A stretch of 64,000 nt of DNA from Oehlia diaphana (lineage: Eukaryota > Glomeromycota > Glomeromycetes > Glomerales > Glomeraceae). The stretch's first letter is position 1; each line of letters opens with the position of its first letter. This document shows positions 38,168 through 49,725 of this stretch, piece by piece. The stretch spans positions 81,522 to 145,521 of the forward strand of contig QZLH01000052.1 in NCBI GenBank assembly GCA_003833135.1. The letters are read 5' to 3'. A program made the position numbers and the translations under genes. A model generated the notes under the pieces. The model did not search any database. It saw only the letters and a list, made by a program, of their open reading frames with translations, and had not been told where the DNA came from.

Positions 38168-38936
38168 TAAAAAATGGATATTTTTTTTTAATAGCTTGCG
38201 CTTCTAGTGTTACAAATGCCAAATGGTTACCGGATTCGTAGGAGCTAGAAATCACGGTTGTTGGTCCTTCGAATGATTTACCTGTAGAAGCCCACTGACA
38301 GAAACAGCGGTTGTAGATATTTAAAGGATCCTAAATTTGTCAATGACNNNNNNNNNNNNNNNNNNNNNNNNNNNNNNNNNNNNNNNNNNNNNNNNNNNNN
38401 NNNNNNNNNNNNNNNNNNNNNNNNNNNNNNNNNNNNNNNNNNNNNNNNNNNNNNNNNNNNNNNNNNNNNNNNNNNNNNNNNNNNNNNNNNNNNNNNNNNN
38501 NNNNNNNNNNNNNNNNNNNNNNNNNNNNNNNNNNNNNNNNNNNNNNNNNNNNNNNNNNNNNNNNNNNNNNNNNNNNNNNNNNNNNNNNNNNNNNNNNNNN
38601 NNNNNNNNNNNNNNNNNNNNNNNNNNNNNNNNNNNNNNNNNNNNNNNNNNNNNNNNNNNNNNNNNNNNNNNNNNNNNNNNNNNNNNNNNNNNNNNNNNNN
38701 NNNNNNNNNNNNNNNNNNNNNNNNNNNNNNNNNNNNNNNNNNNNNNNNNNNNNNNNTAAAAAATGGATATTTTTTTTTAATAGCTTGCGCTTCTAGTGTT
38801 ACAAATGCCAAATGGTTACCGGATTCGTAGGAGCTAGAAATCACGGTTGTTGGTCCTTCGAATGATTTACCTGTAGAAGCCCACTGACAGAAACAGCGGT
38901 TGTAGATATTTAAAGGATCCTAAATTTGTCAATGAC
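38168..38936. repeat. identical 180-bp sequence on both sides of an N gap
   Basis: 38168-38347 and 38757-38936 are identical by eye (both start TAAAAAATGGATA and end TTTGTCAATGAC), separated only by the gap. This is either a real direct repeat or, more likely, unmerged overlapping contig ends. Confidence 0.85.
38348..38756. other. assembly gap (409 N)
   Basis: Undetermined bases. Open frames drawn through it are artefacts. Confidence 0.99.
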
Positions 38937-39367
38937 CAGCATTGTAAAGATGCTGGTCTACTCCATTCACATTTGCACTACGGGTGCACTAAATATAAAT
39001 AAGGGGGGATACAGTTAATATTTTGAATTATATATTGAGGTTGTACTCCGGGTTCATCTTGCTCTCCCAGCTGCTCCTCCTCATGCAAAGTATTGTCTTT
39101 TTATTATAATTGCTAAAGAAAAAAATATATATTAAATTATTATAACATACCGTAATAAGTTTATTAACCGAATTTTGGTATAGTAAAATACTATATATCA
39201 GTATATGTTGTATATAAACTATATATAACTGATGATAAGAAAAATCTACGAAATTAATTGGATGTATCACGTGATCACACATGATTCCGTTAAATTTGCG
39301 TTGTTATTTTTTAATTACCGCGTTTCGCTGCTTTCCGCATATTTTTTTTTATAAAAGGATCAGTAAA
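38937..39367. other. intergenic, no gene seen
   Basis: The 84-codon minus-strand ORF at 39028-39282 has no recognisable content and no conserved neighbour. A CACGTGATC motif lies near 39270. Confidence 0.35.
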
Positions 39368-40037
39368 CAGACTGTCCTTTTATGCTACGCAGTCTTCCCC
39401 AGGGACCAGGCGTTACTTCATACGCGTACGCCGTTTTAGCAAAGTGTAACAAGTCAAACAAACAAAAGAAACTGAGGTTTCAAGAAGAAACAATGTAAAA
39501 ATTGCCTTTACTTCCTTCGTCACTTAGGTAACGCCTGGGGACGTCCTTGTTTTTTTTACATTGCTCTGACAACTTACCCAACTAACGTTCCAAACCTGTC
39601 CTTTTATGCTACGCAACCTTCCCCAGGAGTTACTTCATACGGCACCAACAACCAAAGAGGGGAGGAAGTTAGTGTTGGTCTCCGTAAATAGTTGTAAGTC
39701 CAAAAGTCAAGTAAATTTATGGTTGTAAATCAGAATTACCATCTTTTAGCTAACCACAATAGTGTAGTATTTACAGCCAATTTATAATATTACAACCGCT
39801 AAAGGTTGTAATTCGATATATAATAATCGTTATTAAACCAACCTTAGAGAAAGTGACGAAGCAGTGAAATTAAGAACAAGTGGAGGAAGTAAAGGGTGGC
39901 GAACAAAAGATCTCACCATCTTTTACAGTGTTTCTTCTTGAAACTTCTGTTTGTTTGACTTGTGATAGTTTGCTAACAAAGCGCACGCGTATGAAGTAAC
40001 GGTTGCGTAGTATAAAAGGACAAGTTTGGATTGTCTG
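39368..40037. repeat. foldback element with long inverted arms
   Basis: The left arm begins CAGACTGTCCTTTTATGCTACGCA and runs through TTACTTCATACGCG, AACAAGTCAAACAAACA and TTTCAAGAAGAAACA to about 39492. The right arm (about 39910-40037) carries the same blocks in reverse complement and ends ...GTCTG. A third, direct copy of the first 50 bp sits at about 39596-39640. No open frame. Likely a non-autonomous element. Confidence 0.65.
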
Positions 40038-41335
40038 TAGGAACGTGAGTCCTCACATTTTATCATGCTATGATGGTCTGGATTTGGCTTCTCAAATTAA
40101 GAATAACTTGAGGAAGTAAAGGATGGCGAACAAAAGATCTGTTTTAATTTATATACTAATGATTTAATTATAATATGCTCCGACAGTAATCAAAGAGACT
40201 CTATCGCTATTATCAATTATATATTCTCATAATCCTACAATTTTAACGTTGTTATTCCCGCACGCCAAGAAAGTGCCACCTAAGGATAAATGATACTGGT
40301 TATTTATTTATTCATTTTCTTATTTTCCAGATTTATCTGTTTTATTTATATACTAATTATTTAATTATATATGGTTAATAAATATGGATAAGATCTCTTG
40401 GACGAAGAAAACTGGTTGCCTCTGCAAAAAATCTAGCTGATTATACGAAGATGGAAGAAGTAGTTGAAATAATTAAAGAGTCGAGAAAGGAAGAAAAATT
40501 CGTAAAAGATTTCAATACAATGAATGTGTCTTTCATTAATCGACTTCAACAAAAAGATAAGGTCATAAAGATGGTAAAAAGCAATTCAACAAAAATGAAG
40601 ATAGAGAGGACAGAGAAAATTTCAACGCGTGATTAAAGAGAATTCACATAATACGTATTCGGTAGTGGAATTTTTGTAAAATTTGAATGATCGTTTTAAT
40701 TTTTAAATGGTAGTTTATTTAAGTAGTATAATTTGTATGGCGGAAGAAAATTTAGAAAATCGGAAAAAACTAGTTAATTAAAAAGAGAAAGTGAGTTTTT
40801 GTTTATAAAAATTTGGTAACGTAATACTTAATAATCATATTTTGTAGTACATGAAAAACGCTACCATTTCATTGGATGGTATGAAATAATTAATAAAGTA
40901 TTACGTTTTAACACAAAAAAAAAGAAAAAAAGATTTCACTATAATATGTTCTTCTTTTGCTAATCAAAATTTTTTTAAAACAAAGGCCCAGAATAAGTAA
41001 TTTTCGTAGTTAGGCTTTAGTGATTATGTAACATCAAATTTATTCCAGTCAAGTGTTCTTTTCATTGAATTATTAGATATCGAAAATTTATTAATGTACA
41101 GTATGTAATTTTACAAGTTTACGAAATATACGAAATTAGAAATATTTGTTACATGATTGCTTAAAAAATTTTAAGGAAAAGCGAATATCTTTTAATTCAT
41201 TTAACTTGAGTAATCCTTTAATAAATGTGTTTTGTTTTTAAAGATGATATTAACTATGGTTAGTCTTGAACATTCAATATATGACCTAATCACGTGAATC
41301 GTGTTTTATAAAATGCCTCTGGCGAGTTCGTGAAT
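40038..41335. other. intergenic with one short open fragment
   Basis: Includes a second copy of GAGGAAGTAAAGGRTGGCGA (39883 and 40111). The ORF 40451-40636 (MEEVVEIIKESRKEEKFVKD) is Lys/Glu-rich and could be a fragment of a coiled-coil protein, but nothing supports it as a gene. Confidence 0.35.
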
Positions 41336-41592
41336 CTTCCCCAGTATCGCCACAAAATTTTTCCACCCCCACGTGACCTTAAAAATTTGTCACCGGCGTC
41401 ACACCTTTCCTGTTTTCCATTTTTACTATGTATTCCAGGGACTTAGATTTTTTTCAGTGTGTAAAATCCTATTCGTCACTCCTTATTTGTCACATGCTTA
41501 ATTTCTTAATGCCAGCCGAGACGTATAATGCCGGCCAAAAATCACGTGGGGGTGTAAATTTTTTGTGGCGTTACTGGGGTAAATAGTTCGTT
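41336..41592. repeat. foldback element, same family as 4021-4354
   Basis: The left arm starts CTTCCCCAGTATCGCCACAA and continues to CCACCCCCACGTGAC (41336-41377). It is inverted at about 41541-41585 (ATCACGTGGGGGTG, then TTGTGGCGTTACTGGGGT). The sequence from the left arm to about 41460 is the reverse complement of the unit at 4021-4128. Confidence 0.6.
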
Positions 41593-41914
41593 ACGAGTTT
41601 ACACGTGACTAAACACAAATGGAGTAATGGACTTATACTTTTTTTCTAACAAATTTTCAATAACAAAATTGACGATTTTCGTGTCTGGTGAAAAATTATT
41701 TGCAATTGTTTAATACTCCATGTTTGTTAATTATCTATCAGAGATATTTGGAAAAATCCTTGGGTAACTGGAACTTCAGGAGCATAGCCGCATAGGTAAT
41801 AGGTAATAGTTGGTAATAGTTGCACTATTAATTTTATGAATGAATTTTAGGCCATTTTTCATATAAATAATATCATGATCAGTTTATAATCGTACAATAC
41901 TATAAATATACAGT

Positions 41915-42160
41915 AAGCTTCTTTAGTAAATTCAGGTTCTTTAAATATTTCAGGTGCAATATAAGAAACTACTATGAATTTAAAATATAAATATAATAAA
42001 TATAATATACCTTCTGAGATTTTCTGACGCATATTTCATAACTAATCTAATTCAGAAAATTTCAAGAGATGACCGTTATATGATTTAAAACAATGTTGAA
42101 ATTTCTTATAAATATATTTAATTTATAGATTAAATTAATAATGTATTTGTCCATACTTCC
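41915..42160 (-). pseudogene. protein kinase relic (activation-segment fragment)
   Basis: On the minus strand one frame reads VSYIAPEIFKEPEFTKE (about 41966-41918), which matches the YxAPE block following the activation loop of the tyrosine-kinase-like proteins common in Rhizophagus. Upstream blocks are too decayed to read as a catalytic loop. It sits next to Sel1 relics, and in this lineage kinase and Sel1 domains often occur in one protein. Only a fragment; no function. Confidence 0.4.
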
Positions 42161-42169
42161 GGGCATCCC

Positions 42170-42785
42170 TAAAAAGAGACCTTTTTTACATTATTAGCAT
42201 CCTCTGCTTCTTTTTCTTGTTTTTCAAATCCGGGTTTTTTGCTTCATTCTTTTCCAAAAAATTTAACCGAGACTTATAAACCATCTTTGAAGTATCGTTA
42301 AAAATTTAAACGTTCGTTTCCCGTTTGATAAAAATTCACAATATTTTCAGCCTGAAAATTATTAAAATTCATTAATTTGCTTCAAATATATGATCTATCT
42401 TTTACTTTTATAGGACGGTTCCTTGGAATTTTTTTCAACTTCAGTAAGTTTCTTTTGTAGAATCGATAAGTTTTATTTTTTATTATTAATTTTAGTTTTT
42501 TTTTATTAATTTTTTTTTTATCTTTTTTTGTAGTTTCAGTTTCCTTATCCCGGATGATAGCACTATATATATACTGATACATTATATAGTCAAAATATAG
42601 AATCGCAGATTGAAAATCCATCCGATAGATGAAAAATTCAATCCGAATCAAAATTTTCTCTTTTTATAAACAAAATCCCTAAATTTAATATATTGTGTAT
42701 TTGGATATAGCCTTATTTATCTCAAAATATCCTTTTCTTTATTGATTAAATCCATATATAATTGTCGAAAATGTGTTTATCTGTC
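42170..42785. other. no gene seen
   Basis: AT-rich; the 89-codon minus ORF at 42382-42651 is a Lys/Ile-rich translation over T-runs and is not convincing. Confidence 0.35.
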
Positions 42786-42965
42786 AATCTGCATATTGGA
42801 AACTCTATGATACTGTATCGTCTTTTATAGCAGATTTTTAAAGATATCATTTAAGTTACTAAATCCATTTCCATCTATAATAATGTCTTTATAATAAAAC
42901 AACGATATTGAAAAATATTTTGTAATAAATTAATTTCATTATCATCCTTTTTAATAATTGCAAGT
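42786..42965 (-). pseudogene. Sel1-family N-terminal domain relic
   Basis: The minus strand carries SLFYYKDIIIDGNGFSNLND in one frame (about 42911-42852), the hallmark SLFYYKDIIL block just before the repeats in all Sel1 genes of this window. Stops and shifts surround it. It is therefore debris of one more copy, about 0.5 kb beyond the end of the broken Sel1 gene. Confidence 0.5.
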
Positions 42966-43447
42966 GTTTTCATTATTAACGGCATGAATTTTGACTAAAT
43001 AGTACCTAGTACTTAAAATCATAATTCACACTCTTTATAATTTACATAAATTATAAAATTATTTAGCATCTACAATATTATTAATTCATTCATTTTTTAA
43101 AATATTTTCAAACGTAATAAAATAATTATCTACCTGTCTATCGTACCGGCATACGACATATGGTTAAAAATCTTAAATTCTGGTAGAATTAGGCTTATTC
43201 TGGCCAATTTTTTTGCTATGTTCTATACAAAATACTCCGGGTATACTGTAATTCAATTATTAAATAGGGTAAATTGATTTATACCCGGGCATTTTAATCA
43301 GTGCTAACGATATTTCAATAATTGTTTTATAAAAAATTCTTTTTTAAGAAATTATCATCGTGTTTAATATTTGTATTATCAAAATTGTAACATTGCAATT
43401 GTAATTGAAATTTAAAATTTAATAATTTAAAATCCTTTTTTTTTTTA

Positions 43448-44767
43448 CTAGTATACATATAACGTCAGTATAATCAAAATTTTTAACTCATTAGTTGCAT
43501 CTTTAATTCCCTTATCTAAGGCCTTATTGTACAAAATAATTGCTTCCTCAATATTTATGCTAGTTCCCATACCATAATGATAGCATTTTCCTAAATTATA
43601 ATATCCTTTTGGATCTCCGTTATTTGATGCTTTTAAATACCATTCAAATGCTTTATTATAAATTTTTATCTGCTCCAAATACTTTCTCATAACAATAACC
43701 CAAAGCATTTTGACCTAAAGAACATCCATCATTAGCTGATCTGGAAAACCATTTAAATGCTTTTTCATAATTTTGAATGAATCCACAACCATAAAGATAA
43801 CAACATCCTAAATTATTTTTTGCTATTGAATCACCTTTTCCAGCAAATTTTACATACCATTCAATTTCTTTTTTATAATCTTGACTTACTCCGTTACCAT
43901 AATAATAACAACTTCCTAAACCGCGTTGACCAATAGCACATCCTTTTTCAGCCGATTAGTATACCATTCAAATGCTTTTTTATAATCTTTATTAGTTCCG
44001 AATCCTTTCTCATAACAAAAACCTAAATTATTTTGACCTTCAGCACATCCATTTTCAGCTGATTTAGAATACCATAATAATGCTTTTTTATAATCTTTAT
44101 TAGTTCCAAATCCTCTCTCATAACATAATCCTAAATTATTTTGTCCCGAACAAAATCCATTATTAGCTGATTTATAATACAATATAAATGCTTTATTATA
44201 ATCTTTAGCTACTCCATTACCATATTGATAACAATAACTTAAATTATATTGAGCTATTGGATCACCTTTTCTAGCAGATTCCGAATATTCTAACTTACTC
44301 AAATTTATTTTATCTAAAATAATATCTTTATAATAAAACATTGATAATAAATATTTTCCAATATTAACATTAATATTTTGTAATATATTATCAAATTCTT
44401 CTTCTAAAAAATGTAAGTTTGTAATGATGATTTCTTTATTATTATTATTATTATTACTAACAGCTGCTAATAAATACAATTCTAATGCCTTATTTTTATC
44501 AATAATACAATCAATACCATATTGATAAAAAAATCCAATAATACTGGAAAACCATAATTTACTTTCTTTATGATTTTGCATTAACTCCAAAATTGTTTTG
44601 GTATCATTATTATTATCATTTTTATCAATCATATTATTTATCCATTTAATTAAAGTACTATTTTCAAATGTAATATTATTATCATCTATTTCAGTAATTT
44701 TTTGATAAAAATTTCTTAAAATTTTTTTTAAGAAATCATCATCGTTTTTAACATTTGTAATCGACAT
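43448..44767 (-). pseudogene. frameshifted Sel1-repeat gene (or two sequencing errors)
   Basis: The N-terminal family domain starts at ATG 44767 (MSITNVKNDDDFLKK) and is followed by repeats. The frame is lost by a 1-base deletion near 43956, where ACTAAATCGGCT became ACTAATCGGCT. The next repeats continue in another frame (GCAIGQRGLGSCYYYGNG and SIAKNNLGCCYLYG). A 1-base insertion near 43662 returns to the original frame for NKAFEWYLKASNNGDPKGYY and the capping repeat to 43448. The protein order matches the intact gene at 51163 repeat for repeat, on the opposite strand. With both shifts it cannot be translated whole. Confidence 0.8.
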
Positions 44768-45291
44768 TTTTTAATTTTGAAAGAGAATATGAAACTTTAA
44801 AAATAATTAATGTATTTATATAGAAATTGAAATTGATGTTTAAGTACGTCATTTCTTGTACAGTGTAATCTTTTACAACTTTTACGACTAATATAATGAT
44901 TCTGTGATGTAGCAAAATATTATTATAACATTGTAAATTAGGTTAAAATCAACTATAATTATTATTATTTTGAACTATTAAAAGTAAAATGCGTACCAAA
45001 AGCTGTTATTTATAACTTTTTATTTTAGGAATGTAAGATGAATGAAACATATAATCATAATCATAATCAAAATATAGTTAGAATGATAAAAATCAAAAAT
45101 ATAAGGAATGAAAAATAATTTACCCATATCCAGTAATTTATTATTAATATTAATTATATTTATTTTTTTTAAAAAAAAAAATGTATATATATATAATAAT
45201 AATTACATTTAAAACGTGCAAATTAGAGTAGTTAATGTTGAAGAAAGGTGAGGAAATTATTGTAATGAACGTGAATTGTACATTTTATCTT
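44768..45291. other. intergenic
   Basis: Upstream side of the frameshifted Sel1 gene. AT-rich with TA microsatellite near 45185; nothing recognised. Confidence 0.4.
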
Positions 45292-45744
45292 GATATCCGG
45301 ACTTTTCACCGAAGTCCATTTCACTGAAACCAATTTCGCTGAAGCAATTTCAGAGAAGGGATGTTTCACTGAAGTGCCATTTCACTGAAATGCCATTTTC
45401 TCGAATGGACATTCTACCGAATGGCCATTTTACCGAAAGACATTTCGCCGAAGCCATTTCACCGAAGGGACATCTCGCCGAAGATAAAAATTTTTCAATT
45501 TTCCTTTTCTTTTTATGAGACAACGGACAACCAAATTCTTTTAATTACAGTAAAGGAAAATTAATTTTATTTGACAATTTCATCGTACTTAACAATTTTC
45601 TGAGACATTTTTTATTTCTTTGTATTTATTAAGGAATGTCTTTCGATAAATGAATGATTCGGGGAAAAGGATTCAGCGAAATGTCTATTCCATTCGTCGG
45701 AAAATGGGTTTCCGTAATAGACTTCGGTGAAACGTACCGTAACC
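45292..45744. mobile_element. MITE (453 bp) with CACCGAAG minisatellite, hAT-type duplication
   Basis: The outer ends form an imperfect 24-bp inverted repeat whose inner 12 bases match perfectly (TTTCACCGAAGT at left, inverted ACTTCGGTGAAA at right). A direct repeat TTTTATCTT flanks it (45283-45291, 45745-45753), fitting an 8-9 bp target duplication. The left half is a run of about a dozen degenerate CATTTCACCGAAG units. Noncoding. Confidence 0.65.
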
Positions 45745-45897
45745 TTTTATCTTTAAGTAAAACTTCCTAATATTACTTGGTAATTAAATAATTTTATTAT
45801 CAGTTAAGAATATTAATTTGTTATATAATTATGTATAAAAATTTCTCTTTCTTTTATTAAAAAAAACAAGAAAATTTTGAATTTAATACAGTAAATA

Positions 45898-46110
45898 CGA
45901 TTATAGTGCCTTATTTTTATCAATAATACAACCAATGTCATATTACCATAATTCACTTTATGATTTTGTATCAACTCTAAAATTATTTTGAAATTATTAC
46001 CAATATTCTTTCTTTATCCATTCGAAGATAGTCAATAATTTTTTGATAAAATTTCTCTAAAAATTGTTTTAGGAAATCCATCATTACTATTGATATTTTA
46101 GGAATATGAG
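45898..46110 (-). pseudogene. Sel1-family N-terminal relic
   Basis: On the minus strand MDFLKQFLEKFYQKII (about 46080-46033) matches the start of the family's N-terminal domain. Further decayed blocks follow (RMDKERI; LIQNHK-like; GCIIDKNKAL-like in other frames), ending near 45900. It sits just past the 3' end of the intact gene at 46161 and represents a decayed tandem copy. Confidence 0.6.
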
Positions 46111-46160
46111 ATTTAAGTTTTTAATGCCAGAGACCATCATACTACAGCTGCATATTGATA

Positions 46161-47432
46161 TTAATTTATTTTACTTAACAAAATTTTATTCAACTCTTTA
46201 TTTGCATTCTCAAATCCATTATCTAAAGCTTTTTTGTACCAAATAATTGCTTCTTTAACATTTATATTAGTTCCTACACCATAATGATAACATTTTCCCA
46301 ATCTATATTGACTAGGATTAAAACCTTCATTAGCTGATTTAAAATACCATTCAAATGCTTTATTATAATTTACATCTGTTATAATTCCATGATAATAACA
46401 ATTACCTAAATTATATTGACCTTCAGCACACCCATCATTAGCTGATTCAGAATATAAATCAAATGCTTTATTATTATCTTGTATTACTCCTATACCATAT
46501 CTGTAACAAAAACCCAAGTTATTTTTACCCAAAGCGCACCCATTATTAGCAGCTTTAAAATAGCATTCAACTGCTTTATCATAATCTTTTTTTACTCCTA
46601 TACCATTTTTATAACAAAAACCTAAATTATTTTGACCTAAAGCGCATCCATTATTAGCAGATTTCAAATATAATTCAAATGCTTTATTATAATCTTTTGT
46701 TATTCCTCTTCCATAATAATAACAATTTCCTAAATTTTTTTGACCTTTAGCACATTCATAATTAGCAGATTTGGAATACCATTCAAATGCTTTATTATAA
46801 TCTTTATTACAACCAAATCCTTTCTCATATAATTCTCCTAAATTATTTTGACCCAAAGCATATCCATTATTAGCTGATTTAGAATACCATAATAATGCTT
46901 TTTTATAATCTTTAATAACTCCATTACCATGTTGATAACAATAACCTAAATTATATTGAGCTATTGGATCACCTTTTCTAGCAGATTCCGAATATTCTAG
47001 CTTACTCAAATTAATTTTATCTAAAATAATATCTTTATAATAAAACATTGATAATAAATATTTTCCAATATTAACATTAATATTTTGTAATATATTATCA
47101 TCAAATTCGTCTTCTAATGAACATAAATTTGTAAAATTTTGATATATGGTATTATTCTCTTTATTATTAATAGCTAATAAATAAAATTCTAATGCCTTAT
47201 TTTTATCAATAATACAACCAATTCCATATTGATAAAAAAATCCAATAATACTAGAAAACCATAATTTACTTTCTTTATGATTTTTCATCAATTTTAAAAT
47301 TATATTAGTATTCTTATCAATATCCTTTATCCATTCGATTAAAATATTTTCAAATGTAAAAGGATAATTATTTGTATTAATGATTTTTTGATAAAAATCT
47401 TTTAAAAAATTTTTTAAAGAAATTATCGTCAT
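46161..47432 (-). CDS. Sel1-repeat protein, 423 aa, 7 repeats, shifted start
   Basis: I choose ATG 47432 (MTIISLKNFLKDFYQKI). The paralogous start MSITN... is present as ATG at 47454 but is out of frame because of one extra T in the TTTCTTTAAAAAA stretch; the ATG at 47525 is in frame but adds 31 residues unlike any paralogue. The N-terminal domain (LMKNHKESKLWFSSIIGFFY, SMFYYKDIILDKINLSKLEY) is close to that of the gene at 44767. Seven repeats follow, the last being the capping repeat YRLGKCYHYGVGTNINVKEA. Probably still functional with a shortened N-terminus. Confidence 0.75.
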   Translation of the reverse strand: MTIISLKNFLKDFYQKIINTNNYPFTFENILIEWIKDIDKNTNIILKLMKNHKESKLWFSSIIGFFYQYGIGCIIDKNKALEFYLLAINNKENNTIYQNFTNLCSLEDEFDDNILQNINVNIGKYLLSMFYYKDIILDKINLSKLEYSESARKGDPIAQYNLGYCYQHGNGVIKDYKKALLWYSKSANNGYALGQNNLGELYEKGFGCNKDYNKAFEWYSKSANYECAKGQKNLGNCYYYGRGITKDYNKAFELYLKSANNGCALGQNNLGFCYKNGIGVKKDYDKAVECYFKAANNGCALGKNNLGFCYRYGIGVIQDNNKAFDLYSESANDGCAEGQYNLGNCYYHGIITDVNYNKAFEWYFKSANEGFNPSQYRLGKCYHYGVGTNINVKEAIIWYKKALDNGFENANKELNKILLSKIN

Positions 47433-47845
47433 TTTTGATATTTGTAATTGACATTGGAAAATAAAATATTTTAAATATTTACAACCGGAATATTTAATAT
47501 AAAAGTATACCGTACACTTCTTCACGTGCGTATGTTGTACGGTATATTTTACTCATGTGACTTCAGCATTATTGACTGTGTTATATAATTATGTGAGGTA
47601 TTCGCAGATCTGCAATTACACACAATAATTATCGTTAAGTATTTTTATGTGAAATCGACAAAATAATTTATAAACAATTTTATTTAAATAAATAATAATA
47701 AGTTGAATTATAATAATATACGAGATAAAATAAAATAAAAAATAAGGTAATTTTTTTCTAATTTACTATACAACTAGTTATGACAGACAATGATAGAGGA
47801 TCACGAGTCATCAATAATTTTGAAATTTTTTTTTGGGTATCCTGC

Positions 47846-48150
47846 TCAATCTTTAATTATTTTACGACCACTTCCTGGTTTGTTCGCAGTTCGACCGCCT
47901 CCACAACCTCTTCGGCAACGTTTGATTAATCTTAATTAAATTATATATAAAAAATAATATTTTATTAGAAAACTAAAACTCAGAAATTTATTATAAATTA
48001 ATTTTAAAATGTGACTTACTTTCTGGATGAATCATTTCGTTTAATAATTTCGTTATTTGAATTTAACGAGTTAATTTGTGAACTATTTACCATGGAAATT
48101 AAACATAAGGATAGGAATAAAGCGATGAAAGTAAAAGTAGATAATTTCAT
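47846..48150 (-). CDS. small secreted peptide precursor, two exons, 71 aa
   Basis: Exon 1 48150-48020, intron 48019-47931 (89 bp, donor GTAAGT, acceptor TTAAG, CTAAT branch-like motif), exon 2 47930-47846. The frame is continuous. The N-terminus MKLSTFTFIALFLSLCLISM is a strong signal peptide, with likely cleavage near residue 23 (VNSSQ). Two dibasic Kex2-type sites follow: IIKR (35-38) and LIKR (45-48). The last 23 residues start CRRGCGGGRTAN and end KPGSGRKIIKD; they are basic, Gly-rich and have a CxxxC pair. This layout is that of a secreted, protease-processed signalling or effector peptide. It is too short for standard ORF cut-offs. I do not recognise the mature peptide. It lies 0.4 kb upstream of a Sel1 gene on the same strand. 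Confidence 0.6.
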
Positions 48151-49639
48151 TGTTTATTATTATGAGGATTTAATAAAATAATATTTTTTTTTTTTTCTAA
48201 TCAAGAGTGAAAGAAATAGAAGGAATATTTATATCAATTGGAAAACGTGTAAAAAAATTTTTGATGATAAGGATCCATTCACATCTTTTATTTATTGTAA
48301 TACACAAATTCTTTGTTTCGCTGTATTATAAATATGTGCTAAAGGTTCACTACATTTTATTTATTTAAAAAAGGTTTTAGTTCAAATCTAAGAAATCTAA
48401 GAATCATGAGTATTCTTATAAAATAAGGTTTATTCATTTGATATGGCGAAATAAGGTCGTACTAATAGCGATTCAAATCAACACATATTTTCATACCATT
48501 GTTTATCATCAAACTCGGATTATTTACGCGTTTTTGAAGTATTACCATAAATATTCTATATGACTAGACTATTTCCAAAATGGTATAGTCAAACCTATAA
48601 ATAAAAAAAACTGATTATGCTATTAAAAATTTCTAAACTTAGTATTGGTCGCTGTTGATCAACCTTTTTCTTCCCGAGATAAATATAAAAAAAGTAAGTG
48701 TAAAAAATTCTAAATCGACAAATTTGTAATTATCTTTAAGATAGATAAAATAAACTTAGCTTTTATGCAAAAAATGCCGAGCCCGTAACTTCCCGAAGTT
48801 TGTCTTTCAAAAATGTTTTGTAGATTTTCTATATATTTATTCTTTAATTTTTTTTTTTTTGCTTTCCTTTGTTTCAATTCAGCCTTTTACTTGGTTAAAT
48901 TTGGATGAAATAATTGATGAATACAAGATAATATCCGGATGCATTCCGGGTATTTTCTGTATTTTCTGGACAACCGAAAAAAAAAATAATTTTTTTTACG
49001 GGGCTTCATTTTCTACAAAAAAAAAAATAAATTATTGGTTTACGTTCTCCATTAGGCAATTCATAATTACTATCATTCAACAAATGCGGGCACAGTGCAA
49101 GCAGTTGTGAAATAAGCGATATACAGTACATAGTTCGGACCAAACGATACATTTCTATTTATTTAAGCTTTCGGTCGGCAAAAAAATTACTATATTAAGC
49201 AAATTATAATAAAAGTTGGTGAAATGTTGCAAATCAATGAATAATCACGTGGTTAATTACTCATAAATATATTTATTATATTCAAATTTACCTCACTTGG
49301 TTGTTAGACAGTATATCAAACTTATCCCCGAGGTCCCTGAATTTTTGTGCGGGTGTGCTCTAATGAATTAATTTGATATCATATATCGTAATGACTGATG
49401 TCATTGATGTAACATTTTTTTTCTGTAATACTTTATCTTAATTTATAAACCGCAACGCGATTGTATACAAGTCAGTTTGTCTTTCAATGTAAAAAATTCT
49501 ATTAAATTATGGATGTACCCTCCTACCTAGAAAAATTGGTTAGACAATGATTTTATATACAATTGACGCACCTCTTTACCTGGAAGAATTGGTTAGACTT
49601 ATTAAAGTTATTCCAAAAATGCGCTCATGTGATTCAATG
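48151..49639. other. intergenic, no supported gene
   Basis: The 83-codon ORF 48859-49110 crosses A- and T-runs and has no recognised domain. A duplicated motif (ACCTRGAARAATTGGTTAGAC) occurs at about 49526 and 49578, close to the reverse-transcriptase relic, and may belong to the same old element. Confidence 0.35.
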
Positions 49640-49725
49640 CGTTTATATGTTCACAAGGATTATTTGAGTATAATGTTGTGCCATTTGGATTAATGAATGC
49701 ACCGAGAACATTTCCAATAAGAAAA
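49640..49725 (+). pseudogene. Ty3/gypsy reverse transcriptase relic
   Basis: The frame from 49657 reads GLFEYNVVPFGLMNAPRTFP, the conserved reverse-transcriptase block B/C sequence of Ty3/gypsy elements (usual form: LFEYxVMPFGLxNAPATFQ). Flanking sequence is too degraded to follow, and no LTRs were found. Confidence 0.6.

Noticed and set aside
38278..38844. Long open frames across the N gap on both strands
   Set aside because: They consist almost wholly of undetermined codons.
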